From NCBI GenBank assembly GCA_965238155.1, contig OZ250175.1, positions 868,001-932,000 on the forward strand: a stretch of DNA of 64,000 bases, read 5' to 3'. The stretch is from BJGV01 sp964196335. Its GTDB lineage: Bacteria > Pseudomonadota > Gammaproteobacteria > Burkholderiales > Nitrosomonadaceae. The translations under genes were made by a program, and so were the position numbers. Below the pieces are notes generated by a model. The model did not search any database, was not told where the DNA came from, and worked only from the letters and a program-made list of their open reading frames with translations. Below, in pieces: positions 17,351-25,109 of the stretch. How positions within the stretch are numbered: the first letter of the stretch is position 1; the number at the start of each line of letters is the position of its first letter.

Positions 17351-17382
17351 CAATGTCTGCTTTGTGCCAGAAGCAGACATTC
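17351..17382. repeat. REP-like palindrome, copy 5
   Basis: CAATGTCTGCTTT, loop GTGCCA, GAAGCAGACATTC. Compensating changes keep the stem (CTGC/GCAG), which indicates selection on the hairpin. It lies between convergent genes. Confidence 0.87.
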
Positions 17383-17384
17383 GG

Positions 17385-18059
17385 TTATTCAGATATACAC
17401 TCAATCAATCCTTCATCATTCCTAAATCCGGCCCTGTTCAGTTCACGGGTTACAGGCCAAGCCTGCATAGACTTATATTTTTTTGAATTGATTATTGGTA
17501 GTAACTTATCAAGGGACTGTACTTGTTTAGATAGCCATACAGACCATTGCTCCGGATGCAGTATCACCGGCATGCGACTATGTATCTTCTCCATAAACGG
17601 ATTTGCATGGGTAGTGATAATGCAGCAGCTTTCTATTTCATCTCCTTCCTCAGAAGTCCAGTGTTCCCACAATCCTGCAAATGCCATTAATTCATTTGAT
17701 TTATGAGAGATATACCAGGGTTGTTTTTTACCCTCCTGAGCCTTCCATTCATAGAAACCAGATGCAGGGATAATACAGCGTCTACGTTTGAAAGAATTTC
17801 TGAAAGAAGGTTTCTCAGCAACAGTCTCACCACGGGCATTAATAAGTTTAGTGGCTATGATCATATCTTTAGCCCAGGAAGGGATTAAGCCCCAATACAT
17901 TAACTTTAGATGTCTCTTTTCGTTCTCGTCAGCAACAATAGAGTTGATTGGTGTTGCGGGAGCAATATTCCAGGAAGGAGAGAAATTCAGTTCGCCAGTA
18001 AGATCAAAATGTTCTTTAATCTTAGTTGGTGGAGCATGTAATTCGAATCTGCCGCACAT
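17385..18059 (-). CDS. SRAP-domain protein (YedK/HMCES family)
   Basis: Forms a covalent DNA-protein crosslink with abasic sites in single-stranded DNA, shielding them during replication. The catalytic Cys2 (MCGRFEL), WNIAPATP, the Asn in INARGETVAEKPSF, the Glu in IPASGFYEWK and the His in HSRMPVIL are all present. Its 224 aa are normal for the family. It stands alone, with no SOS box recognised. Confidence 0.94.
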   Translation of the reverse strand: MCGRFELHAPPTKIKEHFDLTGELNFSPSWNIAPATPINSIVADENEKRHLKLMYWGLIPSWAKDMIIATKLINARGETVAEKPSFRNSFKRRRCIIPASGFYEWKAQEGKKQPWYISHKSNELMAFAGLWEHWTSEEGDEIESCCIITTHANPFMEKIHSRMPVILHPEQWSVWLSKQVQSLDKLLPIINSKKYKSMQAWPVTRELNRAGFRNDEGLIECISE

Positions 18060-18124
18060 TTGGAAAATGGTACCACGCTGTTACCATTAATTGGTATAGA
18101 CGCTAATATCTTAATGATTCTGAC

Positions 18125-18238
18125 TCAGAATAAAAGCGCTGTCATGCATTCCATAATAGAAAACATTATATAAATAGATGCTATGACCAGACAAAGCAGA
18201 GCCATAAGCCAACCTGCAAACCAAAATATCTTAGTCAT
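18125..18238 (-). CDS. Small membrane protein (37 aa)
   Basis: A short frame with a strong AAAGGAG ribosome-binding site. It encodes MTKIFWFAGWLMALLCLV and then a second hydrophobic run IASIYIMFSI, in effect a single long transmembrane helix. It follows the 18257-18499 gene by 18 bp on the same strand, so the two are probably co-transcribed. No family recognised. Confidence 0.5.
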   Translation of the reverse strand: MTKIFWFAGWLMALLCLVIASIYIMFSIMECMTALLF

Positions 18239-18256
18239 TTTTTCTCCTTTCTAACT

Positions 18257-18499
18257 TCACTGTCTATTCTTGATATGCTGCCAGTGCTTGTCAAATCGGT
18301 ACACTGTTTCATGAGCTTCTCCGTTGCCATCATTACACATAGTCATATACTCTTTCTCGGCTACAGTAAGAACCGTACGGCACTTTTCATCCACTATTTC
18401 TTTAGGTGCATAAACATTAAGAGCGTAAATCAGCATTGCTTCCTGTGCTGCCTGTAACGGAGCAGCACATAACAGAAACAGGGTAATAATGTATTTCAT
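18257..18499 (-). CDS. Small secreted protein of unknown function
   Basis: The ATG at 18499 has a GGAGG ribosome-binding site and starts a signal peptide MKYIITLFLLCAAPLQA; an upstream in-frame codon at 18517 lacks support. The mature 60-odd residues contain two Cys (DEKCRTV and TMCNDGN) that could form a disulphide. No family recognised. Confidence 0.65.
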   Translation of the reverse strand: MKYIITLFLLCAAPLQAAQEAMLIYALNVYAPKEIVDEKCRTVLTVAEKEYMTMCNDGNGEAHETVYRFDKHWQHIKNRQ

Positions 18500-18714
18500 G
18501 GGAGCCTCCGTACACATGAGACATCATTACTTTGTGTAAGTTCTCTTTAAAATTTTTGTATTTGCGTCCCAAACCGTACTGACAAAACTGCCAAAAGCCT
18601 CCCTTATTAGGATTTCTAAGGTAGTTTCTCAATATTCGTGTTTACACTTTCTATTATTGGGGCATATAGTCATGGTTCTGCAGATATAGCTCATATAATC
18701 TAAAGGGGGAGATT

Positions 18715-19158
18715 ATGACGAGAATCATCTCATTATTTATCCTGATATTTGGTGTTACCGATTTTGCGTATGCTTCAAGATGTGATTGTTCTAAGCGAGT
18801 AGGAGCATGCGCAGCGCAAGTGGAATGGAAACAGAATTTGATAACTGTGAAATCAAGTTCTAAAGCCTGTTCAAGCGTAACCTGGTATGCAGATGGGGAT
18901 CCGCTCTACACTGTTGTAACAGGTGGTATTGATGAACAAGTGCCGTTGTATATAATGCCAGGAGAAGGAATACCAAAGGAGATATTCTTTCAAAGTTGTT
19001 GGATATGTAAAGATGAAAACGTACCTTCAACGGCACAGCCAACGGCACAAACCCCTTCAACAGCACAACCCAGTAGTCCTGAAACATTACCAGATAACAA
19101 TGTAGCATCATTATACGAAGGCACATGGAAATGTGAGGGGAGACACGAATTTACTTAA
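18715..19158 (+). CDS. Secreted Cys-rich protein with a Pro/Thr/Ser/Gln repeat linker
   Basis: A 147-aa protein with a signal peptide (FILIFGVTDFAYA) and GGGGGAG ribosome-binding site. The mature domain carries SRCDCSKRVGACAAQVEW and later SCWICKDE, giving a likely disulphide-bonded fold. A low-complexity linker built on STAQP units follows. It ends abruptly after YEGTWKCEGRHEFT, which looks like the start of another domain, so the C-terminus may be truncated. No family recognised. Confidence 0.65.
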   Translation: MTRIISLFILIFGVTDFAYASRCDCSKRVGACAAQVEWKQNLITVKSSSKACSSVTWYADGDPLYTVVTGGIDEQVPLYIMPGEGIPKEIFFQSCWICKDENVPSTAQPTAQTPSTAQPSSPETLPDNNVASLYEGTWKCEGRHEFT

Positions 19159-19202
19159 TGGGATAGGGCGCCACATAATTGTAACCAAACTTATGACTAA
19201 AA

Positions 19203-20156
19203 ATGAATAAATTTATATTTAGAAATGGAGACGAAATGCCGGCTTTGGGACTTGGTACCTGGAAGTCGGCTTCAGGGGAAGTCTATAATGCAGTTCAAAA
19301 AGCATTAAAAATCGGATACAGGCTCATAGATTGTGCTGCATTTTATGGTAATGAATCTGAGATAGGTCAGGCGCTTGTCGATGCTTTTAATTCAGGGTGT
19401 ATAAAAAGGGAAGATTTATGGGTAACCTCAAAGTTATGGAATAATGCTCACTTGAAAGAAGATGTAAGATCGGCTTTGGAAAAAACCCTAAAAGACCTTC
19501 AGTTAGATTACCTTGATTTGTATTTAATTCACTGGCCGGTTGCCTTAAAACCGGAAATACAGTTTCCTTCATCAACTAAAGATTTTTTATCACTAGATGA
19601 TGCGCCTACAGTGTTTACTTGGCAGGCGATGGAAGCATGCGTGAAGGATAAATTAATCAAACATATAGGAATTTCCAATTTTAGTATAAAAAAAATTAAA
19701 GAATTATTGGATAACTGCGAAATAAGGCCAGAGGTAAACCAGATTGAATTGCACCCATTTCATCAACAACCTGAAATGCTGGAATTCTGTAGTAAAGAAG
19801 AGATTGTTCTTACTGCCTATTCACCTTTAGGATCGCCTGATCGACCAGCAGAATTTAAAGATCCTGACGAATCCAGTTTACTTGAAAATCCTACTATAAT
19901 GGAAATTGCCTATGCCATGAGCCTTACATCTGCACAGGTGCTTATCAGGTGGGCAATTCAAAGGGGAACTTCCGTTATACCTAAATCAGTAAATGCTGCC
20001 CGACTACAACAAAACTTTGATGCTGCCACCATTTCATTATCGGGTGAAGATATGGGAAAAATTGCTGCACTTGAAGCGAAAGAACGTCTCATAACTGGTA
20101 AATTCTGGGATGCACCAGAATTAGGGTACTCTATGGCAACTTTATGGGATGAATAG
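19203..20156 (+). CDS. Aldo/keto reductase
   Basis: NADPH-dependent carbonyl reductase of the AKR fold. The catalytic tetrad is visible: Asp in RLIDCAAFYGNE, Tyr in the same motif, Lys in VTSKLWN and His in LIHWPVAL. The cofactor-binding C-terminal segment RGTSVIPKSVNAARLQQN is present, and the 317 aa are normal. The physiological substrate cannot be inferred. No ribosome-binding site stands out before the ATG. Confidence 0.93.
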   Translation: MNKFIFRNGDEMPALGLGTWKSASGEVYNAVQKALKIGYRLIDCAAFYGNESEIGQALVDAFNSGCIKREDLWVTSKLWNNAHLKEDVRSALEKTLKDLQLDYLDLYLIHWPVALKPEIQFPSSTKDFLSLDDAPTVFTWQAMEACVKDKLIKHIGISNFSIKKIKELLDNCEIRPEVNQIELHPFHQQPEMLEFCSKEEIVLTAYSPLGSPDRPAEFKDPDESSLLENPTIMEIAYAMSLTSAQVLIRWAIQRGTSVIPKSVNAARLQQNFDAATISLSGEDMGKIAALEAKERLITGKFWDAPELGYSMATLWDE

Positions 20157-20685
20157 CTCTGGTAACGCTTGAAACCGAACAATTCATTAAAGAATAAAGG
20201 CAACTTAGTGCCTCACTCACTGTCGAAAACAAAACTAACGTATAAAAGACCTAATTACCTTTATTAGTTCGATGTTTATTCCGAATACTAAATTATACAT
20301 TTGTTAACAAGTAGTTGATTATATGTGTGGTGGTACTTTGTATCGCTCTCTTTGTAACTATTTTGTATATGGTAATCTGCTTGCCGAAATATCATTTAGT
20401 TAGGTTCGATTTTATTATTTATAGGAGAGGAGTAATATTATAAGAATGTATTCAAATTGTTATTAAGACAACAGGAATCTAGTAGTGGTACTTTTATAGT
20501 GTTTCACGTAGAAATCATTTAAAGGTCGATACAAGTGGGTATAGACATATTGCATTCAATATCTGTATAAATATACTAAAGATAAAGACGTATAGTCTTA
20601 CGTCACAAAATAAGTTTTCAAAGAAATAGAATGGTAAAACTGGCGCTGGTAAAAAAATCCCTCGGTTCCAATTAAAATTTGCTTC
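20157..20685. other. Intergenic stretch, no gene seen
   Basis: About 530 bp of AT-rich sequence between the aldo/keto reductase and the GNAT gene. No sustained reading frame, tRNA or repeat was recognised. It may be decayed sequence. The GNAT frame opens at about 20655, after a stop. Confidence 0.55.
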
Positions 20686-21156
20686 TTGGCTAAAGTTCCT
20701 GAAGTTGTGCCCAAGGTGGTAAAACTTTTTCTGGAAGAATGGGAAGCTTATTATGGACCAGAAGGTCCTGGGATTGCGGAATCAGACATTTGGGAGTGCT
20801 GCCAGATCAATAGTATTCCTCTTGCCTTGATTGCGATTGATGATAATGGAGAGGCTGTCGGTGCCGGGACATTGAGAGCAGAGTCAATTGGTTTTGCACT
20901 TAATCAGGGGCCTTGGATCACTGCTTTGGTGGTTGAAAAAAGCAGACGAGGAAACGGTATCGGCACAGCACTTATCTCAGCTCTGGAAATGGAAGCACGC
21001 CGCTTCAGATGTCAATTCATCTATACATCCACACATACAGTTGGAGGTATCCTGTTAAGTCGTGGTTGGCAAGCAATAAATAAAATAACATCTCATCAAG
21101 GTGTTGCAACAATTTATCGTGCTGAATTGCAGAAGAGTACAACAAAATTAACATAG
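20686..21156 (+). CDS. GNAT-family N-acetyltransferase, start uncertain
   Basis: Acetyl-CoA-dependent transferase; the CoA-binding loop is visible as VVEKSRRGNGIGTALISALE, with ITALVV before it and LLSRGWQ after. The marked start is TTG with no ribosome-binding site. The frame runs upstream to an ATT codon at 20671 (IKICFLAKVPEVV), which resembles a usual GNAT N-terminus, so the true start codon may have been lost. The substrate is unknown. Confidence 0.75.
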   Translation: MAKVPEVVPKVVKLFLEEWEAYYGPEGPGIAESDIWECCQINSIPLALIAIDDNGEAVGAGTLRAESIGFALNQGPWITALVVEKSRRGNGIGTALISALEMEARRFRCQFIYTSTHTVGGILLSRGWQAINKITSHQGVATIYRAELQKSTTKLT

Positions 21157-21173
21157 GAAGAACTGACATAGAA

Positions 21174-21283
21174 ATGAAATACTAATTTTGTTCGTGTCAA
21201 CTATCTGTTCTTTCTCAAAACAGGCGTTCAAGCTTGATGAAGGTCAACTCAAATTCACTCCAAGCGTTGGAAATATTAAATAA
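21174..21283 (+). pseudogene. Possible small secreted-peptide gene with a one-base deletion
   Basis: From ATG at 21174 the frame stops after three codons (ATG AAA TAC TAA). If one A is added to the A-run it reads MKILILFVSTICSFSKQAF, a signal-like N-terminus, then KLDEGQLKFTPSVGNIK and a TAA at 21281. No ribosome-binding site is strong, and the peptide is very short, so this is tentative. Confidence 0.25.
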
Positions 21284-21297
21284 CGATGGAGGACGGA

Positions 21298-21723
21298 ATG
21301 AAAATATTTAAATTAATGTGCCTTATTATTGTCTTATTGGGCATGATATCTGCGGGCTCAACATGGGCTCGTGGTGGGCATCATCACCATCGTGGATGGG
21401 GTTCTTTTGGGTTGGGTCTGGGTTTAGGTTACGGACTGGGTGGTTATGGTTACCGTGGTTTTGGTGGGTACAGATGGGGCTATCCAGGTTATCGATTTGG
21501 ATATGGAGGGCATTACTCTCCTTATTACGCGTACCCACCTGTGATAGCAGTACCATCAACACCACCTGTGTATATTCAACAAGGGGCCGGACAACAATCA
21601 GGAACAGAATTACCAGACAACTATTGGTACTACTGTCGTAAGCCTGAAGGGTATTATCCACATGTTAGAAAGTGTCCAGATGGATGGATGCAGGTTGTGC
21701 CTCAACTATCACCTACACAGTGA
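21298..21723 (+). CDS. Secreted Gly/Tyr/His-rich protein
   Basis: The ATG at 21298 has a GGAGGAC ribosome-binding site. A signal peptide (LMCLIIVLLGMISAGSTWA) is followed by RGGHHHHRGWG and a Gly-Tyr-rich repeat region of about 45 residues. A Pro-rich link follows, and then a small Cys domain with YWYYCRKPEGYYPHVRKC and PDGWMQVVP. The last motif is, to my recollection, a recurring domain in small betaproteobacterial envelope proteins. The His cluster could bind metal. The function is unknown. Confidence 0.8.
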   Translation: MKIFKLMCLIIVLLGMISAGSTWARGGHHHHRGWGSFGLGLGLGYGLGGYGYRGFGGYRWGYPGYRFGYGGHYSPYYAYPPVIAVPSTPPVYIQQGAGQQSGTELPDNYWYYCRKPEGYYPHVRKCPDGWMQVVPQLSPTQ

Positions 21724-22196
21724 AGGGAAACAAACTTATTATAAATTGTGTCATCTTTGTAGTTTTATATACCTAGACTAGCTCTTTTGGCGAGGGGTGT
21801 TTTCTTCTGTTTTTACTGGTTCTTGATTATTCCTGTCACGGCCATAAAAAAACTGCTCGGCCAGAGTCTTGTAGAGAGGAGTTGTTTAAATTATTTGATA
21901 ATGCCACCGCCGAATATTTGTGTAGAAAATCTGCTGTTTATACATTACAAGGATTGGAAGGATAAGGAGAACAACTTCAGACTAGGTTGCATCCCGTCAA
22001 CGCTTAATAATTAAGTAGTAAAATAATGCACTACACCGAAACACCATAATGATGTAAGAGTTTCATTACGAATAAAAATGTTTGTTCTGGAAATAGCTGA
22101 CTCTGAAATAATTTGAAATTTTTTTGCGAATTATAGTTCCCAGCTTAAAGATACTTTTCTGGCTCGATAAACTTAAAATTATGGGTATCATAAAAA
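21724..22196. other. Intergenic stretch, no convincing gene
   Basis: About 470 bp. A 75-codon TTG-initiated frame (21787-22014) is present but has no ribosome-binding site or recognisable protein features. Nothing else was seen. Confidence 0.5.
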
Positions 22197-22622
22197 ATGA
22201 GAATATATATACTGACTTGGTTTTTACTGTTTATGGTGTTTCCTGATTTAGCTGTAGCAGAGAAGCAACTAAATAAAACACAAACTTCATGGGATGATGG
22301 AGCTATTTATTACCCTCAAGGGCAAGCCGAAATAACTTCAGTTAAACTTCGCATAGAAGAAAATAAATTAACAGAGTTTCATTGCCACCCGGTTCCAACC
22401 TTTGGGTATGTTTTACATGGAGAGTTGGTAATCGAAACAAAAAATGGAAAGAAAATTACCTTAAAGGAAGGAGAGTCTGTTGTAGAGGTAATGCGTACCA
22501 TTCACAGAGGCTGGGCAATAAATGGGCCTGTAGAATTAATAGTTTTTTACGCAGGGTCAACTACTATTCCAAATACTGTATTACCAGAACATGATATTAA
22601 GGAGAAGTATTGTAAAGTCTAG
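22197..22622 (+). CDS. Periplasmic cupin-domain protein
   Basis: A 141-aa protein with a signal peptide (TWFLLFMVFPDLAVA). The single cupin barrel shows the first metal motif as FHCHPVPTFGYVLHGELVIE and the second as HRGWAINGP. Cupins of this kind bind a divalent metal; the ligand is not known. Neighbours give no pathway clue. Confidence 0.85.
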   Translation: MRIYILTWFLLFMVFPDLAVAEKQLNKTQTSWDDGAIYYPQGQAEITSVKLRIEENKLTEFHCHPVPTFGYVLHGELVIETKNGKKITLKEGESVVEVMRTIHRGWAINGPVELIVFYAGSTTIPNTVLPEHDIKEKYCKV

Positions 22623-22689
22623 GAATTAAGATGTTCATACATATTGAGCGTGCTTAAATTTAAATACTAAATGTTACTAACTGACTGTT

Positions 22690-23307
22690 TTATGGCAATC
22701 CACCAAAAAAATCTACGATACCAGTATCTAGTGAATATTCTGCTCCAAGGATAAGAAGCTTGTTTTTCTTTACTAGCTGTTCGAGGATTTCTGATCCGTG
22801 TTGTAGTTGATTGACTGATGAGTGAATGTTTGCGCGAACAGCTTGTTGTAGAAGTATGTCCGGACCTTGATCTGTTTCTAGCAACGATGTTAAAGATGGG
22901 CGAATGCGATCAACGATCGAACGAAGATTCTTTGACTGATCCTCTGAGGGACCTCTGAGCTCCTCCAATGTAGCCAGTATAGCGCCACATTTTGAATGGC
23001 CCATAACCACAACTAATCGTGTGCCGAACTTTTCTACGGCAAATTCAATGCTACCAATCTGTGAAGGCGCAACAATATTTCCGGCAACTCTGATAACAAA
23101 AAGATCGCCAATACCCTGATCGAAAACAATTTCCGCTGGTGCCCTCGAATCGGAGCAACCGAGAATAATAGCAAATGGATCCTGAATTTCTGTCAGAGAA
23201 TGGCGCCGACTTTTATGCGAAATTGTTTTGTTAAAAATAGAAGAATCAGATACGAACCGACTGTTTCCTTCGCGCAGGCGTTTAAGAGATTCTTCAGTGG
23301 AGATCAT
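22690..23307 (-). CDS. Beta-class carbonic anhydrase
   Basis: Interconverts CO2 and bicarbonate, with a zinc centre ligated by Cys, His and Cys. The CSDSRAP motif (Cys and the Asp-Arg dyad), RVAGNIV and VMGHSKCGAI are all present. It has 205 aa and no signal peptide, so it is cytoplasmic. It may supply bicarbonate for carboxylation. A second, unrelated alpha-class enzyme is encoded at 59402-60199. Confidence 0.94.
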   Translation of the reverse strand: MISTEESLKRLREGNSRFVSDSSIFNKTISHKSRRHSLTEIQDPFAIILGCSDSRAPAEIVFDQGIGDLFVIRVAGNIVAPSQIGSIEFAVEKFGTRLVVVMGHSKCGAILATLEELRGPSEDQSKNLRSIVDRIRPSLTSLLETDQGPDILLQQAVRANIHSSVNQLQHGSEILEQLVKKNKLLILGAEYSLDTGIVDFFGGLP

Positions 23308-23359
23308 TACTCAAAATAGTAAATTGAATTATATAAACAATTTTATGGTGGCGCTTTCT

Positions 23360-23614
23360 TTACCTGTGGAGTCCTTCTGTTTTCTTTTCAATAAGTTCAT
23401 TAAGTGTTTGCTGTTCTTCCTCTTCTTGTTTAGCACGAAATTTTTTCTCTTCTCTCTCTTTCTTGACGTCAGATAATGTTTTATGTGGATTGTCCACAAA
23501 CCGATCTTTTGGATTTGCCAGATCTGAGCTGTCATATAAAGTTCCGTAAACTCCGCCGGCATGAACATTAGTTGTTACAAGTATGCCAAATACTAGAATA
23601 ATTAATATTTTCAT
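23360..23614 (-). CDS. Small secreted protein with charged helical tail
   Basis: An 84-aa protein with a signal peptide (ILIILVFGILVTTNVHA). A short region containing YGTLYDSS follows, then a highly charged, probably coiled-coil C-terminus (KKEREEKKFRAKQEEEEQQ). A GTAAGGA ribosome-binding site precedes the ATG. The family is not recognised. Confidence 0.65.
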   Translation of the reverse strand: MKILIILVFGILVTTNVHAGGVYGTLYDSSDLANPKDRFVDNPHKTLSDVKKEREEKKFRAKQEEEEQQTLNELIEKKTEGLHR

Positions 23615-23788
23615 TTATCAATCCTTACTATTTGTTCCAATTCCTTCAACTACTCAGGTCAGTTTTGACTGACTCATGAGTTTTTTGTTGGCATATTAAT
23701 TCTAAAACAATTAGTTATTATTCTAGGAAATAATTCTATCAATTCATCTATTTTATCCTTGCAGTTTTAACATGCCTGGCAACCTAAA

Positions 23789-23817
23789 TTTATAAGCAAT
23801 TGTTTATTATATATAAT
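23789..23817 (+). promoter_or_regulatory. Candidate sigma-70 promoter of an orphan transcript
   Basis: -35 TTTATA (23789-23794) and a perfect -10 TATAAT (23812-23817) with 17-bp spacing. No coding frame follows before the terminator at 23961. Confidence 0.4.
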
Positions 23818-23823
23818 ATATGT

Positions 23824-23984
23824 CTTTACTAAAGTCTAATTTATAATTGCCGTAACTAAAGGTACCTGATTGAGATAAGCATATCGCAAGTTAGGAAAGT
23901 AAGAGTATACAGAATTTTTGAAAAAGTAAGCGCAGATTGCCCACCCCCTGAGGGCCTCTAAGCGCCCTTCGGGGCGCTTTTTTT
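23824..23984 (+). ncRNA. Candidate small RNA (promoter to terminator, no ORF)
   Basis: A predicted transcript of about 160 nt lies between a good -10 box and a strong intrinsic terminator. No plausible coding sequence lies inside, and both flanking genes are on the other strand. No known RNA family was recognised. Confidence 0.3.
23961..23984 (+). terminator. Strong Rho-independent terminator, + strand
   Basis: A 7-bp GC-rich stem AGCGCCC/GGGCGCT with a TTCG loop followed by seven T. There is no T-run on the opposite strand, so it serves + strand transcription. No + strand gene lies upstream for over 1.3 kb. Confidence 0.85.
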
Positions 23985-24047
23985 AGTCAATCTTTTTACT
24001 ACTTCTCTAATATTAATGTAACGGGCAGCAGTTAAAGAGACTTCAAC

Positions 24048-24518
24048 TTAAGCTTCTAACAAACTTCTAAGCATCCATGCAGTTTTTTCATGTAATTGTA
24101 TACGTTGGGTCAGCAGATCTGCAGTTGCTTCATCAGAGGCGTTCTCCGCAACCGGAAAAACAGACCGTGCAGTACGAACAATCGCTTCTTGCCCCTCAAC
24201 AAGTATCTGAATCATTTCTTCAGCTTTAGGTGTTCCGGAAGTTTCTCTTATTGAGCTCAGACGTGCAAACTCACTATAGGTGCCGGGTGCAGGGAAGCCT
24301 AGTGAGCGAATACGTTCAGCAATAAGATCAACAGCAAGCGCTAGTTCGTTGTATTGTGTTTCAAACATAAGGTGCAGCGTTTGGAACATAGGGCCGGTAA
24401 CATTCCAGTGAAAGTTGTGAGTCTTCAGGTAAAGACTATAAGTGTCAGCCAGTAGTTTACTGAGTCCGATAGCTATCTCGGAACGATCTTTTTCGTTTAT
24501 ACCGATGTCAATATTCAT
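24048..24518 (-). CDS. Dps-family ferritin-like DNA-protecting protein
   Basis: Dodecameric mini-ferritin that oxidises and stores iron and protects DNA from peroxide. The ferroxidase ligands lie in LKTHNFHWNVTGPMFQTLH and MFETQYNELA, as in the family. It has 156 aa and is cytoplasmic. No OxyR or Fur site was recognised upstream. Confidence 0.93.
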   Translation of the reverse strand: MNIDIGINEKDRSEIAIGLSKLLADTYSLYLKTHNFHWNVTGPMFQTLHLMFETQYNELALAVDLIAERIRSLGFPAPGTYSEFARLSSIRETSGTPKAEEMIQILVEGQEAIVRTARSVFPVAENASDEATADLLTQRIQLHEKTAWMLRSLLEA

Positions 24519-24635
24519 AATAATTATCCTGCTTTCTACTGATTTGTTGTTGAGGCTAACATAACAGTCTCGATGTCTGAACTTAGCTGCTAATTTGTTG
24601 TACTAGAAAATTGAATTAAGAAATATCTAAATCCT

Positions 24636-25031
24636 TTATGTTTTCTTACCGCAAGCAACTGTCCACATAGCTTCCTCCATGCTCCCGAGTTGTACTGGCA
24701 TCCATTTTAGATGTTCACTATTTGAATGCTCCATTTTCCCCTTACCCATGCTACCACTATATAGTGAGTAGAAAAGTTGTCTTATTTTTTTCTCTTTGCA
24801 GTCATATTCGTTCTGCGCTCTTGAAGAGAAAAGATCAATCCCATTCTTCTCAACAACTTCAAAATCAGCCAAGCTTAACATCTTGACTCTGTCACCTTCT
24901 TTGCGAATCGTGGTGTAGTCAACATATAAAGTTAATCCGCCATCCTCATGATTCCATTTCACAGCTGTCCACTCAGCCATTACACTGGTGTTTATAAAAA
25001 CAAGCATTAATAGTAATAGTAATTTTCTCAT
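24636..25031 (-). CDS. Small secreted Adhesin_E-like protein (paralogue 2)
   Basis: A 131-aa protein with a signal peptide (LLLLLMLVFINTSVMA) and mature start EWTAV. It shares EYDC, GSMGKG and the C-terminal ACGKK with the gene at 9873-10289. It fits the Adhesin_E family as I remember it; the function is unproven. The stretch YVDYTTIRKEGDRVKMLSL is typical of the family. Confidence 0.78.
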   Translation of the reverse strand: MRKLLLLLMLVFINTSVMAEWTAVKWNHEDGGLTLYVDYTTIRKEGDRVKMLSLADFEVVEKNGIDLFSSRAQNEYDCKEKKIRQLFYSLYSGSMGKGKMEHSNSEHLKWMPVQLGSMEEAMWTVACGKKT

Positions 25032-25109
25032 AATATGATTGCTAATCTTTTATGGACTCAGTAAAATATAACTGATTAAATAATCAGAATTTTAACTATT
25101 TTTCTGAGT

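Noticed and set aside
21401..21520. Gly/Tyr-rich region as a DNA minisatellite
   Set aside because: The repeats are irregular at the DNA level and lie within a gene with a clear signal peptide and ribosome-binding site.
21787..22014. 75-codon TTG-initiated frame
   Set aside because: No ribosome-binding site, no signal or conserved motif, and the composition looks like noncoding sequence.
23228..23568. Overlapping short frames near the beta-carbonic anhydrase start
   Set aside because: They are antisense or shifted reads of the carbonic anhydrase and the small secreted-protein genes.
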